A stretch of 34,743 nt of DNA from Anaerolineae bacterium (GTDB lineage: Bacteria > Chloroflexota > Anaerolineae > B4-G1 > DUEL01), in the NCBI GenBank assembly GCA_025062415.1, contig JANXAH010000189.1, positions 1-34,743 of the forward strand, written 5' to 3'. The position numbers and the translations under genes are program-made. Below, piece after piece: positions 1 through 9,016 of this stretch (position 1 is its first letter; each line of letters starts with the position of its first letter). The notes beneath the pieces were generated by a model. That model worked only from the letters and a program-made list of their open reading frames with translations. It did no database searches and was not told where the DNA came from.

Positions 1-1827
1 CTCGTCGCCGGTGTCGGCGGACTCCCAGGCGTACATGGCCCCCTCGTAGCCGTGCCGCTGGGCCTTGCGGCGCGCGCCGGGGAGCGTGTGGTAGCGGTAC
101 ATCAGCAGGTTGCGGGCGATCTCCGGCCGGGTAAAGGTGAAAAAGGGCAGGATGAAAATGTCCGTGTCCCAGAAAACGTGGCCCCGGTAGCCGAAACCGC
201 TGAGGGTCTTGGCGGGGATGCTCACTCGGTCGTCGTGGCGCGGGGCGGCGATCAATAACTGGAACAGGCTGTGACGGACGGCCTGCTGGGCCCGGTCGTC
301 GCCCTCAATGACGACGTCGCAGGTTTCCCACTCCCGCGCCCAGGCGGACTCTTGGGCCGCACGCAGGTCGCTGTAGGGCCGGACAACGGCCCCTTCCAGC
401 GCGGCCAGGGCTGCCTCCCGGACATTGGGGATGTCGCGGCCCGTGTACAGGGCCACCCGTTTCTCCGCCACCAGCGTGTCGCCGGGCCGGACCGTCGTCC
501 GGGCGACCACCGCTGGCGCGTTCTCGCAGTCCATCGGGGCATACGCCACCTCTTCCGGCGCCGCAACGGCCAGGTGCGCCGCCAGGCACGCCTCTATCCG
601 GGAGTGCCGGGTGCGGGTGTGGAGATAAACAGCCTGCGGCCCCACAGCGCCCTGCTCCATCAGTTCCCAGTGGTAGAGTTCGGGGTTGAAGGAGTAGCCA
701 TTGATCCCGGCCCGCACCTCCACGGTCCCGGCGAAGTCCAGCGCGGTGGCCCGCAGGCGAATCACCAGCAGGTGGGGGTCGTCCAGGCTGGCGAAGCGCT
801 CTACCTTCAGGTCCACCGTGTGTCCGGCGGGGCTGCGCCAGCGCACCAGGCGGGTCAGGACTCCCGTCCGTAGGTCCAGTTCCCGACGGTAGGCCAGGAC
901 CGTCCCCCGGTCCAGCCGGAAGCGCTCGCCCTCCACGACCAGGGTCAGGGGAAGCCAGTTGGGGAAGTTGACCAGTTCAGTGTAGGCCAGGGGGTGGTCA
1001 TCAAAGACGCCGTTGACCAGCGTGGCGGGGGTTTCGCCGGGATAGCCCTCCTCAAAGGCGCCGCGCGTGCCCAGGTAGCCGTTGCCGATGGTGAAGACCG
1101 TCTCCATCTGGCGGAGACGCTCGGGCTGAAACTCCCGCTCCACCACGCGCCAGGTATCGGTGGGGAGGGACTGCGCCGGGATGGGGAGACGGGAGAGGAT
1201 GTCGGCCAGAGCCACGCCCTCCAGGGAGGGAAAGACGACGTGGGCATCTCCCACCCTGGTCTGGGGCCCCAGCCCGACGGCCCAGAAGCCACCGGCCAGC
1301 GCCGCCTGGACACCCGCAGCGGCGTCCTCCACCACGACGGCCTCCTCCGGCGCCACACCCAGTTGCTGCGCGCAGTGCAGGAAGAGATCGGGGGCCGGCT
1401 TGGTCCGCTCCACGCTGTAGCCATCGGAGACTGCGTCGGTCAGGCCCCAGAGGTTCAGCCGGTCCAGGACGGTGCGGGTGTTCTTGCTGGCGGAAGCGAT
1501 GCCGACCTTCAACCCGGCCCGGCGGAGTTCCTGAAGAAGGTCCAGTGCGCCGGGGAGGAGGTCGGCAGGGGTGAGGGATTCCAGGGACTCCACGTAGTAG
1601 CGGTTCTTGCGCTCCATCCACTCCGCCATCTGCTCCTCGGTGGCGGGGCGGCCATCCAGGAGGAGTTCCAGGGAGCGGCGGCGGGAGACGCCGCGCAGGG
1701 CCTCGTTGCGCTCGCGGTCAAAGGGGATACCCAGTTCGTCGGCCAGCCGCTTCCAGGCCCGGTAGTGGTATTCGGAGGTATCGGTCAGGACGCCGTCCAG
1801 GTCAAAGATGAAGGCTTTGATTCCCAT
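1..1827 (-). CDS. Beta-phosphoglucomutase / glycoside hydrolase family 65 phosphorylase fusion (partial, C-terminus beyond window)
   Basis: The reading frame is open from the ATG at 1827 to the left edge (609 codons seen). Residues 1-215 are a HAD-type beta-phosphoglucomutase: motif I DLDGV with Asp9 and Asp11, Lys143 in RTKPAPD, and the acidic motif VEDAAAG at 166-172. From about residue 225 follows a GH65 N-terminal beta-sandwich (IGNGYLGTRGAFEEG), then the start of the catalytic barrel, ending at the family motif YAWESADTGDE. GH65 enzymes phosphorolyse alpha-disaccharides such as maltose, trehalose or kojibiose to beta-glucose 1-phosphate, which the mutase part would turn into glucose 6-phosphate, so both steps may be in one cytosolic polypeptide. 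The GH65 catalytic glutamate probably lies outside the window, and substrate cannot be told. A GGAG about 10 nt upstream supports the start. It lies downstream of, and in the same direction as, the LacI gene. Confidence 0.9.
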   Translation of the reverse strand, partial: MGIKAFIFDLDGVLTDTSEYHYRAWKRLADELGIPFDRERNEALRGVSRRRSLELLLDGRPATEEQMAEWMERKNRYYVESLESLTPADLLPGALDLLQELRRAGLKVGIASASKNTRTVLDRLNLWGLTDAVSDGYSVERTKPAPDLFLHCAQQLGVAPEEAVVVEDAAAGVQAALAGGFWAVGLGPQTRVGDAHVVFPSLEGVALADILSRLPIPAQSLPTDTWRVVEREFQPERLRQMETVFTIGNGYLGTRGAFEEGYPGETPATLVNGVFDDHPLAYTELVNFPNWLPLTLVVEGERFRLDRGTVLAYRRELDLRTGVLTRLVRWRSPAGHTVDLKVERFASLDDPHLLVIRLRATALDFAGTVEVRAGINGYSFNPELYHWELMEQGAVGPQAVYLHTRTRHSRIEACLAAHLAVAAPEEVAYAPMDCENAPAVVARTTVRPGDTLVAEKRVALYTGRDIPNVREAALAALEGAVVRPYSDLRAAQESAWAREWETCDVVIEGDDRAQQAVRHSLFQLLIAAPRHDDRVSIPAKTLSGFGYRGHVFWDTDIFILPFFTFTRPEIARNLLMYRYHTLPGARRKAQRHGYEGAMYAWESADTGDE

Positions 1828-2088
1828 TGGGCAGCTCTCCGGCTCTGTGGTATAATTACGAAACGCGCGATGCCCACCTGCCTGCACCCGGGTTGGGTGG
1901 GCGTCGGTGCGCTGGGCAGGGGCCAGCAGTCTCCTGGCCCGGGACGGGCCCCTGCCCGGATTTTCCTCATCTCGCCCTTTGACCCCTTCCTCTCTCCTGA
2001 CCTTTAGTCAAGAGAGGAGAGGGGGTGCCGCCGGAAGCGGCGGGGGAGGGACGAGGAGAAACGTCCTTCCCTCATCCCCTGTGGCGGC
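1828..2088. other. Intergenic region with stacked inverted repeats between lacI-type gene and GH65 fusion
   Basis: No gene is visible in this 261-bp gap. It holds several inverted repeats: GCCCACC (1872-1878) with GGTGGGC (1896-1902); a perfect 11-bp pair GGGCAGGGGCC (1914-1924) and GGCCCCTGCCC (1947-1957); an imperfect CTCTC..TGAC / GTCA..GAGAG arm pair around 1990-2023; and CCGCC/GGCGG around 2028-2043. On the minus strand these would fold in the leader between the repressor and the GH65 fusion. They could act as an attenuator, an mRNA processing site or a dispersed palindromic repeat. Only half-sites of the AAACGTTT operator (GAAACGTCC near 2058, GAAACGCGC near 1860) are seen here, so control of the fusion by the repressor is not shown directly. 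Confidence 0.5.
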
Positions 2089-3135
2089 TCATCCGCCGGA
2101 GGAGGGGTGAGGACCGCTGGATTCCCGAACGATCAGCCGGGGCATAAGAAGCACTCTCCGCTCCGGCAGCGGTTCTCCCCGAATCAGCCTCAGGAGCATC
2201 TCCACCACTTTGGCCCCGACCTCCGCGATGGGCTGGCGAAGGGTGGTCAGGGGTGGGCGGAGGTATTGGGCCATTGGCACGTCGTCAAACCCCACAATGG
2301 AGACGTCCCGGCCCGGCTGCAGGCCGGCCTCGTAGAGGGCGTTCATCGCGCCGATGGCCATCAGGTCGCTCATCGTCACCACGGCGGTGGGGCGACGGTC
2401 GGGCGGCAGGGCCAGCAGCGCCTGCATCGCCTGACGCCCCGCTGCTTCGGAGTGCTCCGTCCGGACGATCCACTCCGGGTCCACCGAAAGGCCCGCCGCT
2501 GCCATTCCCTCCAGGTATCCCTGGAGCCGGTAACTGCCGGTGAGGGAGTCCTCCGGCCAGGCAATGACGGCGATCCGCCAGTGGCCGAGCGCGGTCAGAT
2601 GCTCCACCGCCATCCGGGTCCCCGCCGCGTTGTCCACGTCCACGTAGGGGAAATCCCATTCCTCATTGGCGCGCCCGAAGGCGACGAAGGGAAAATTGTG
2701 GTCCAGGAGGTAACGGATACGCGGGTCATCCCGGTTGGTTTCGGAGAGAATGAACCCGTCCACCCGGCCCGTGAGCATCAGTTCCTGGTAGGGGCGCCAG
2801 GGGTCGCCGTCGGCCGGCTGGGCGAAGGTGAGAATGTGGTATCCCTCGGCCTCGGCGGCCTGGGCGATGCTGTAGAGGAAGGGGTCCAGAATGGGATGCC
2901 AGCGGTCCCGGGGGACATGGTGCCAGGAGTAGCCGATGGTGTGGCTCTGGCGAGCGCGCAGGCCGCGGGCCAGGGCACTGGGGCGGTAGCCCAGTTCGGC
3001 GGCGGCTGCCAGGACCCGGGCGCGAGTCTCCTCACTGATGGGGGCGCTCTCGTTGAGGACGTAGGAGACGGTAGCAATGGAGACCCCGGCGCGGCGGGCG
3101 ACTTCCCGTATGGTGACGGAGTTCCCTCTGGGCAT
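2089..3135 (-). CDS. LacI/GalR-family transcriptional regulator
   Basis: This 348-aa protein has an N-terminal LacI helix-turn-helix (TIREVARRAGVSIATVSYVLN, residues 8-28) and hinge region, followed by a periplasmic-binding-protein-like sugar sensor domain with typical strings DGFILSE, AVEHLTALGH and DVSIVGFDD. It would bind an operator as a dimer and respond to a sugar or sugar phosphate. It precedes the GH65/phosphoglucomutase fusion on the same strand, so the effector may be an alpha-disaccharide or glucose phosphate (inference). The ATG at 3135 is the only plausible start because the HTH begins at once, yet no good Shine-Dalgarno sequence precedes it: the bases just upstream are an operator copy. 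The promoter overlaps matching operators, which points to autoregulation. Confidence 0.93.
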   Translation of the reverse strand: MPRGNSVTIREVARRAGVSIATVSYVLNESAPISEETRARVLAAAAELGYRPSALARGLRARQSHTIGYSWHHVPRDRWHPILDPFLYSIAQAAEAEGYHILTFAQPADGDPWRPYQELMLTGRVDGFILSETNRDDPRIRYLLDHNFPFVAFGRANEEWDFPYVDVDNAAGTRMAVEHLTALGHWRIAVIAWPEDSLTGSYRLQGYLEGMAAAGLSVDPEWIVRTEHSEAAGRQAMQALLALPPDRRPTAVVTMSDLMAIGAMNALYEAGLQPGRDVSIVGFDDVPMAQYLRPPLTTLRQPIAEVGAKVVEMLLRLIRGEPLPERRVLLMPRLIVRESSGPHPSSGG

Positions 3136-3138
3136 AAC

Positions 3139-3150
3139 TGAAACGTTTCA
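3139..3150. promoter_or_regulatory. LacI-family operator, copy proximal to the lacI-type start
   Basis: TGAAACGTTTCA is a perfect 12-bp palindrome with the CG-centred core typical of LacI/GalR operators. It sits 4 bases upstream of the repressor start codon, in its 5' leader, where bound protein would block elongation and the sequence leaves no room for a ribosome binding site. Confidence 0.8.
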
Positions 3151-3177
3151 ATTCCTGGGCTTAGGAAATGGTAGGGC

Positions 3178-3190
3178 TTAAACGTTTCAA
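3178..3190. promoter_or_regulatory. LacI-family operator, copy at the transcription start
   Basis: The core AAACGTTT (3180-3187) repeats 39 bp from the other copy; the two 16-bp stretches 3138-3153 and 3177-3192 match at all but two positions. This copy lies just downstream of the -10 box at the predicted transcription start, so binding would block initiation. Confidence 0.75.
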
Positions 3191-3195
3191 TTCAG

Positions 3196-3224
3196 ATTAT
3201 ACACCAACTCCTTTGATTTGTCAA
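3196..3224 (-). promoter_or_regulatory. Consensus sigma70 promoter of the LacI-family gene
   Basis: On the minus strand TTGACA (3219-3224) is followed by a 17-bp spacer and TATAAT (3196-3201). Both boxes are perfect consensus. Strong intrinsic activity held down by two operators is the usual design of an autoregulated repressor. Confidence 0.88.
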
Positions 3225-3414
3225 GAGGGCACGGGCCGTTTCTTTATAGATGTTTTTCGCCCCTTCTGACCTCGCCGTTCAAAACCCGGGCCGATTGGCA
3301 CAACGCTGGACCTCCGCCTTCCCCGGTGGGGCGTCGGCGGATGGTCGGCGATCCTTGACTTTCTCATATCTCAGGGTGTATCCCAAATTGCGCTGGTCAG
3401 CGCGGCAACTTATT

Positions 3415-3442
3415 TTTGCCCTCCTTGTCCCTGTGCTAAAAT
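3415..3442 (+). promoter_or_regulatory. Possible promoter of the UbiA-family gene
   Basis: TTTGCC (3415-3420), a 16-bp spacer and TAAAAT (3437-3442) lie 65 bp upstream of the predicted start codon. The -35 match is weak. The rest of the 3225-3507 gap shows no gene; an in-frame extension back to 3250 has no ribosome binding site or family similarity. Confidence 0.4.
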
Positions 3443-3507
3443 ATTCCGTGGGTCTCTTCAGCCCCTTCCCGATCCAACAAATCCGGAGGGTAAAGGAGGT
3501 ATCTGCG

Positions 3508-4527
3508 ATGAATCTCTCTATGTGGCGCAAAGCGCTCACCGTCATCCCCGAAGTCACTAAAGAGGAGTGGGACCGTCTGGACCTGGTCTCCCGCTGGCTT
3601 ATCAGCACGCGTGCGGCCGTCCTGCTGATGACGTTTCTCTCGGCGGTCCTGGCCGGTGTCTTCGCCATTCGGGATGGCTACCGCATCAGCCTCTGGGCCT
3701 GGGCGGTGCTCATCCTGGGCCTGGTGCTGGCCCACGCGGCCAACAATCTCTTCAACGACTACACCGACTACGCGCGCGGCGTGGACCGGGACAACTACTA
3801 CCGCACCCAGTACGGTCCGCAGCCCATCGCCAGCGGCCTGATGACGCGCCGGCAACACCTGACCTATTTCATCGTCACCGGCTTGATGGCGCTGATCTGT
3901 GGCCTGATCCTCCTGGCCTGGCGGAATTGGGACCCCTTCATCTGGATTTTGCTGGGCCTTGGGGCCTTTTTTGTGCTCTTCTATACCTGGCCCCTCAAGT
4001 ATCTGGCCCTGGGAGAACTGGCGGTCTTCGTCGTCTGGGGGCCGCTGATGATCGGGGGCGGTTACTACGTGCTGACCGGCCGGTGGGACTGGTTGGTGGT
4101 CCTGGCCAGCATGCCCTACACGCTGGGGGTGACCACCGTCCTTCTGGGCAAACACATTGACAAACTGGCGATGGACAAGGAGAAGCGCATCTACACGCTC
4201 CCGGTGGTCATCGGGGAGAAGGCCGCACGGTACCTGATGCTGGGGATGATGGTCCTCTCCTACGTGCTGGTCATCGGGATGGTCGTGGCGGGGGTCTTCA
4301 CTCCGGTGATGCTGGCGGTAGTTCTGGCCCTGCCGACATTCCGCAAACTGTATCCGATGATGCTTAAGCCCAAGCCGGAGACCTGTCCGCCCGGTTTCCC
4401 GCAGGGGCAGGGCGGGTGGCCCCTCTACTTCGCGCCCATCGCCTTTGTCAACAACCGGGCCTTTGGGACCTGGTTTCTCCTGGGACTGCTGGTGGATACG
4501 GCCCTGAAGGTCTTCGTAATAGGGTGA
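3508..4527 (+). CDS. UbiA-family polyprenyltransferase (MenA-like)
   Basis: This 339-aa integral membrane protein has several hydrophobic segments and the two Asp-rich motifs of UbiA prenyltransferases: NNLFNDYTDYARGVD (residues 79-93; Asn80, Asp84, Asp87) and HIDKLAMDKEKRIYTLPV (216-233). The family transfers a polyprenyl chain from its diphosphate to an aromatic acceptor, as in menaquinone or ubiquinone synthesis, using Mg2+ held by these Asp residues. The second motif departs from the usual DxxxDxxxGKRT, so the acceptor cannot be named and no symbol is given. The start at 3508 is chosen over an upstream in-frame one because AAAGGAGG lies 8-9 nt before it and the N-terminus then matches the family. 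It is a single-gene unit ended by a strong terminator. Confidence 0.88.
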   Translation: MNLSMWRKALTVIPEVTKEEWDRLDLVSRWLISTRAAVLLMTFLSAVLAGVFAIRDGYRISLWAWAVLILGLVLAHAANNLFNDYTDYARGVDRDNYYRTQYGPQPIASGLMTRRQHLTYFIVTGLMALICGLILLAWRNWDPFIWILLGLGAFFVLFYTWPLKYLALGELAVFVVWGPLMIGGGYYVLTGRWDWLVVLASMPYTLGVTTVLLGKHIDKLAMDKEKRIYTLPVVIGEKAARYLMLGMMVLSYVLVIGMVVAGVFTPVMLAVVLALPTFRKLYPMMLKPKPETCPPGFPQGQGGWPLYFAPIAFVNNRAFGTWFLLGLLVDTALKVFVIG

Positions 4528-4568
4528 CCGTTCACCCGCAGAGGGCGGCCGCCATCCCCATCCAGATG

Positions 4569-4612
4569 AAGAGCCCTTTGCGGCGACTTCATCGCCGCAA
4601 AGGGCTCTTTAT
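4569..4612 (+). terminator. Rho-independent terminator after the UbiA-family gene
   Basis: An 18-bp perfect stem, AAGAGCCCTTTGCGGCGA (4569-4586) with its complement at 4592-4609, has a CTTCA loop and runs into a short T tract. Because the stem base is A/T rich it may also stop transcription on the other strand. It isolates rpoB from the upstream gene. Confidence 0.9.
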
Positions 4613-4713
4613 GTCTGTATAGAAAGGCTGCCGAAGGCGGCGGGGTGGGTGAGGAAATATCCTCAACATCTCCTCAAAATTTATGTCTGAACATCAGCCG
4701 TCGGCGGTTGCTT

Positions 4714-4742
4714 TTGACAAAATCACCCTTGGGTGTTATACT
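4714..4742 (+). promoter_or_regulatory. rpoB promoter
   Basis: TTGACA (4714-4719), a 17-bp spacer and TATACT (4737-4742) are near consensus. Transcription would start near 4749, giving a leader of about 35 nt. rpoB is therefore driven from its own promoter rather than from an rplKAJL operon, which is absent upstream. Confidence 0.85.
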
Positions 4743-4783
4743 ATAAAGTCACTGCCAGTAACGCCATACCCCAGGGGAGTGGG

Positions 4784-7700
4784 ATGATTTTGCAGATGAA
4801 TCAAAAGAAATCATACGGGCGAATTTCCAGCACGTTGGGCCTGCCGGCCCTGATAGAGGTCCAACTCAAATCCTACGAATGGTTTCGGAACGAGGGCCTG
4901 CTGGACCTCTTCACCGAGATTTCGCCGATAGAGAGTTACACCGGTAACCTGCGGCTCCATTTCCCCAGCCGGAAGCCAGAAAGTCAGGAACTGCAACTGA
5001 AGTACCGCTTCGGGGACCCGCCGCACACTCAGGCCGAGTGCCTGGAGCGGGACCTGACCTACGCGGTCCCCCTGCACGTGGAGGTCGCCCTGGAGAACCG
5101 GGTGACCGGGGAGATCCAGAAATCGGAAATCTTCCTGGGCGACTTCCCCCTGATGACCGAAAACGGGACCTTCATCATCAACGGGACCGAACGGGTCGTT
5201 GTCAGCCAGTTAATTCGTTCTCCGGGTGTCTATTTTGACCTGGAGGAGGACCGTACGACGGGCCAGCGGCTCTGTATGGCCCGCCTGATCCCTGACCGGG
5301 GCGCCTGGCTGGAGTTTGAGAGCCGCAAGACCGGCTATCTGACCCTGAAGTTCAACCGGAAGCGCACTCTACCGCTCACCATCTTCCTGCGAGCCCTGGC
5401 GGCGGTGGACGACGGCACGGGCGACTCTGTTCTCACGGAAGGGACTGACGAGGAACTGCTGAAACTCTTTGAGGACGTGGATACCTCGCCCGATGTCCAG
5501 TGGATCCTCACCACGTTCCGCCAGGAACCGAACTGGGATACCCATGGAGGGCGCTCTATCGCCGAAGAGGCGCTTCTGGAGTTCTACCGCCGGGTCCGCC
5601 CCGGCGACCTGGCAACTCTGGACAACGCCCAGGAGTTTCTGGTTGCCCAACTCTTTGACGACCGGCGGTACGACCTTCAGCGGGTGGGGCGCTACAAACT
5701 GAACCAGCGCCTGGGCCTGAACCTGCCTCTGGACCGGCGCACGCTCACCAAGCGGGACATCGTCGCCGTTGTCCAACATCTGATCCGGATCAACAACGGA
5801 ATGGAGGACGCCGACGACATAGACCACCTGGGCAACCGCCGGGTCAAGACCGTCGGCGAACTTATCCAGGGCAAACTGCGGGTGGGCCTGCTGCGGCTGG
5901 AGCGGGTCATTAAGGAGCGAATGTCCCTCCACAGCGAGACCGAGTCCATCTCTCCTCTTGCGCTCATCAACATTCGTCCTATCGTCGCTGTGCTGCGGGA
6001 GTTCTTCGGCTCCAGCCAATTGTCACAGTTCATGGACCAGACCAACCCGCTGGCGGAATTGACCCACAAGCGGACACTTTCTGCCCTTGGGCCCGGCGGT
6101 CTGCGCCGGGAGCGGGCCGGTTTTGAGGTCCGGGACGTCCATCACTCTCACTACGGTCGTATTTGCCCGATTGAGACTCCGGAGGGTCCGAACATCGGCC
6201 TTATCGGCCGTCTGGCCACTTACGCGCGCGTCAATGACCTGGGCTTCGTGGAGACGCCGTACCGGAAAGTGATCCGCTCTGTGCCCCCTGAGCCCGATAA
6301 ACTGGTGGGCGAAATCCTCCGGGAGCGAATCGTAGATCCGACAACCGGGGAAGTGGTCGCGGAGGCAGGCGTGGAGGTGACCCCCGAACTGGCAGAGCGG
6401 ATCGCCTCCCTTGGCCTGCGGGGTGAGGTGCCCATTAAGCCACGGGTGACCGGCGAAATAGTCTATCTCTCCGCCGACAAAGAGGAGCGGTACACCATTG
6501 CCCAGGCGACCACGAAACTGGACGAGAAGGGTCGCTTTCTGAACCCGCGCGTCTCTGCGCGCCGGGGCGGTGATTTCCTCCTGGTCCCGCCGGAGCAGGT
6601 GGACCTGGTGGACGTGGCGCCTTCTCAGATCGTGGGTGTCTCGGCGGCTCTGATCCCCTTCCTGGAGCACGACGATGCCAACCGCGCGCTGATGGGCTCC
6701 AACATGCAGCGCCAGGCTGTCCCGTTGCTCATCCCGGAGGCCCCGCTGGTGGGGACGGGTGTGGAATGGCATGCCGCGGTGGACTCCGGCCAGGTGGTCG
6801 TCGCCGAGGCCGACGGAGAGGTCATCAGCGTCACCAGCGACCGCATTATTGTCCTACAGGAAGACGGAACGCGCCGGGTCTACCCGCTGCGCAAGTACAA
6901 CCGGTCCAACCAGTCCACCTGTGTGGACCAGCGCCCGGTCGTCTTTAAGGGCCAACGGGTCCGCAAGGGTCAGGTTCTGGCCGATAGTTCTGCCACCCAG
7001 GGCGGCGAACTGGCTCTGGGCCGCAACGTCCTCTGTGCCTTCATCTCCTGGGAGGGATGGAACTTTGAGGACGCGATCATCATCAGCGAGAGCCTGGTCC
7101 GAGACGACAAGTTCACCTCCATCCACATTGAGAAGCACGAGACGGAGGCGCGCGATACCAAACTGGGGCCGGAGGAAATCACGCGGGATATTCCCAATGT
7201 CGGCGAGGACGCCCTGCGGGACCTGGATGAGCGGGGGATCATCCGTATCGGTGCGGAGGTTGGTCCCTCGGACATCCTGGTTGGCAAGATTACCCCGAAG
7301 GGCGAAAAGGAACTGACGCCGGAAGAAAAACTGCTGCGGGCTATCTTCGGCGAGAAGGCCCGGGAGGTCAAAGATTCCAGCCTCCGGATGCCCCATGGCG
7401 AACGAGGTAAGGTTATAGACGTTAAGGTCTTTGACCGGGAGGAGTACCGGGACCTCCCCACCGGCGTGGAGAAGATGGTGCGGGTGAGTGTGGCCCAGCG
7501 CCGGAAGATCACCGAAGGGGATAAGATGGCCGGCCGCCACGGGAACAAGGGTGTTGTCTCCCGCGTGGTGCCGATTGAGGATATGCCCTTCCTGAAGGAC
7601 GGTACACCGGTGGAGATTATCCTGAACCCCCTGGGCGTTCCAGGCCGGATGAACATTGGTCAGATTCTGGAGACCCACCTGGGTTGGGCCGTCCACCGTC

Positions 7701-8713
7701 TCGGTTTCCGGGCCGTCAGCCCGGTCTTTGACGGTGCCAATGAGGAGCAGATCGCCGCTGAACTGGCGCGGGCGTGGATGATGGACCGGGCCTGGCAGGA
7801 GATCACCGAGCGGGCCTGGGCCTGGCTGCGAGCCCAGGACTATCCGCTGGACTCCTTGCGGGACGACGACGAGGCCCGGTTGCTCTTTATCCTCTCCTGG
7901 CTTCCGAACCTGGGCTACGACGAGGACCGGCTGGCCCGCGACTACGTCTATGCCCGCCGGGCGGTCCTTCGGGAGTGGCTCCGGGAGCGGGGATACAACC
8001 CGGACTTTCTGCTCTCCTTTGAGGACGACACCCGGTCTCTGGCCGAGCGGGAAAAGGCCGACCGCGCGGCCCATATCGCCTGTCTCCGTCTCTGGCTGGA
8101 GGATCACGGAGAGGATACCAGCGGTCTCTCCGATGAACAGGTGGAGTTAAGGGCCACCGAGGTCAGCGCACAGACGAAGGACCCGCTTCCCACGCTGGGC
8201 AAAGCTATCCTCTACGACGGAATGACTGGCGAGCCCTTTGACCAGCCAGTTACCGTCGGGATGATTTATATGATGAAACTGGCCCATATGGTGGAGGACA
8301 AGATCCACGCCCGCTCCACTGGCCCCTACAGTCTGGTCACCCAGCAGCCGCTGGGCGGGAAGGCCCGCTTCGGCGGTCAGCGGTTCGGTGAGATGGAGGT
8401 CTGGGCACTGGAGGCCTATGGTGCGGCCTACACCCTGCAGGAGATGCTCACCATCAAGTCCGACGATGTTCAGGGGCGGGTCCGCACCTACGAGGCCATC
8501 GTCAAGGGCAAGCCCATCACTGAGGCCGGCCTGCCCGCCTCTTTCAAGGTTCTGGTGAAGGAACTTCAGAGCCTGGGGTTGGCAGTGGAGGCGGTGACCG
8601 AGACGGGTGAGGTCCTCCGCTTCGGGCGGGAAGAGACCCGGCCGCGTATTCCGCGATTGGCGATGGGCCTCCTGGGCCTGGGGGACCGCCATATCGGTGA
8701 AACGGACAGTTAG
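4784..8713 (+). CDS. rpoB: DNA-directed RNA polymerase subunit beta
   Basis: This 1309-aa protein is the beta subunit of RNA polymerase. Recognisable blocks in order are the protrusion and lobe, the rifampicin region ([21 protein letters not shown], about 413-430), [14 protein letters not shown], the active-site segment [32 protein letters not shown], and the C-terminal clamp part [45 protein letters not shown]. Start 4784 is chosen because AGGGGAG lies just upstream and the promoter -10 overlaps more upstream codons; ATG 4796 is an alternative. Between [10 protein letters not shown] (about 982-990) and [12 protein letters not shown] (from 1139) there is an insertion of about 140 residues absent from E. 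coli beta at this place. Thr431 and His454 replace the usual Arg529 and Pro564 (E. coli numbering). rpoC does not follow. Confidence 0.99.
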   Translation: MILQMNQKKSYGRISSTLGLPALIEVQLKSYEWFRNEGLLDLFTEISPIESYTGNLRLHFPSRKPESQELQLKYRFGDPPHTQAECLERDLTYAVPLHVEVALENRVTGEIQKSEIFLGDFPLMTENGTFIINGTERVVVSQLIRSPGVYFDLEEDRTTGQRLCMARLIPDRGAWLEFESRKTGYLTLKFNRKRTLPLTIFLRALAAVDDGTGDSVLTEGTDEELLKLFEDVDTSPDVQWILTTFRQEPNWDTHGGRSIAEEALLEFYRRVRPGDLATLDNAQEFLVAQLFDDRRYDLQRVGRYKLNQRLGLNLPLDRRTLTKRDIVAVVQHLIRINNGMEDADDIDHLGNRRVKTVGELIQGKLRVGLLRLERVIKERMSLHSETESISPLALINIRPIVAVLREFFGSSQLSQFMDQTNPLAELTHKRTLSALGPGGLRRERAGFEVRDVHHSHYGRICPIETPEGPNIGLIGRLATYARVNDLGFVETPYRKVIRSVPPEPDKLVGEILRERIVDPTTGEVVAEAGVEVTPELAERIASLGLRGEVPIKPRVTGEIVYLSADKEERYTIAQATTKLDEKGRFLNPRVSARRGGDFLLVPPEQVDLVDVAPSQIVGVSAALIPFLEHDDANRALMGSNMQRQAVPLLIPEAPLVGTGVEWHAAVDSGQVVVAEADGEVISVTSDRIIVLQEDGTRRVYPLRKYNRSNQSTCVDQRPVVFKGQRVRKGQVLADSSATQGGELALGRNVLCAFISWEGWNFEDAIIISESLVRDDKFTSIHIEKHETEARDTKLGPEEITRDIPNVGEDALRDLDERGIIRIGAEVGPSDILVGKITPKGEKELTPEEKLLRAIFGEKAREVKDSSLRMPHGERGKVIDVKVFDREEYRDLPTGVEKMVRVSVAQRRKITEGDKMAGRHGNKGVVSRVVPIEDMPFLKDGTPVEIILNPLGVPGRMNIGQILETHLGWAVHRLGFRAVSPVFDGANEEQIAAELARAWMMDRAWQEITERAWAWLRAQDYPLDSLRDDDEARLLFILSWLPNLGYDEDRLARDYVYARRAVLREWLRERGYNPDFLLSFEDDTRSLAEREKADRAAHIACLRLWLEDHGEDTSGLSDEQVELRATEVSAQTKDPLPTLGKAILYDGMTGEPFDQPVTVGMIYMMKLAHMVEDKIHARSTGPYSLVTQQPLGGKARFGGQRFGEMEVWALEAYGAAYTLQEMLTIKSDDVQGRVRTYEAIVKGKPITEAGLPASFKVLVKELQSLGLAVEAVTETGEVLRFGREETRPRIPRLAMGLLGLGDRHIGETDS

Positions 8714-8892
8714 GCAGATGAAGCCAACCCAGCGTTGGTTGCGGAGATGGCTCCAGACTCGCCCAGAGACGCTGCGGACAGGAAGGCCAAGGTTGAGGGA
8801 GGGACCAGGGAAGCGGTGAGGGGTTGGTATCCAGCGACGGCTGACCGACGCTTGATAAATCTGAGACGCACCTGTCCTGTCTTCCACCGAGT

Positions 8893-8920
8893 TTGACAAT
8901 TCAATGAACTGTGGTAAAAT
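8893..8920 (+). promoter_or_regulatory. Promoter of the str (rpsL) operon
   Basis: TTGACA (8893-8898), a 16-bp spacer and TAAAAT (8915-8920). The start would be near 8927, leaving a leader of about 125 nt before rpsL. This is the best promoter seen upstream of the ribosomal run, so it may drive much of it. Confidence 0.75.
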
Positions 8921-8984
8921 TTGCGTTCGTTGGACGGACGGCGGCTATACCTCCCGCCGTTCCCGGAAGGGAAGTTCGTGAGGA

Positions 8985-9016
8985 AAGGGAGGCCATCGTC
9001 GGTGATGGCCTTCCTT
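8985..9016 (+). promoter_or_regulatory. Hairpin in the rpsL leader
   Basis: AAGGGAGGCCATC (8985-8997) pairs with GATGGCCTTCCTT (9004-9016) through one G-U pair around a 6-nt loop. A second, smaller pair CGGCGG/CCGCCG lies near 8938-8959. The position between promoter and first gene fits an attenuator or an autogenous ribosomal-protein binding site; which of these cannot be told from sequence alone. Confidence 0.5.

Noticed and set aside
3250-3507. N-terminal extension of the UbiA-family protein from ATG 3250
   Set aside because: No ribosome binding site, no membrane-protein character, and a consensus AAAGGAGG directly precedes the ATG at 3508; a possible promoter lies inside the extension.
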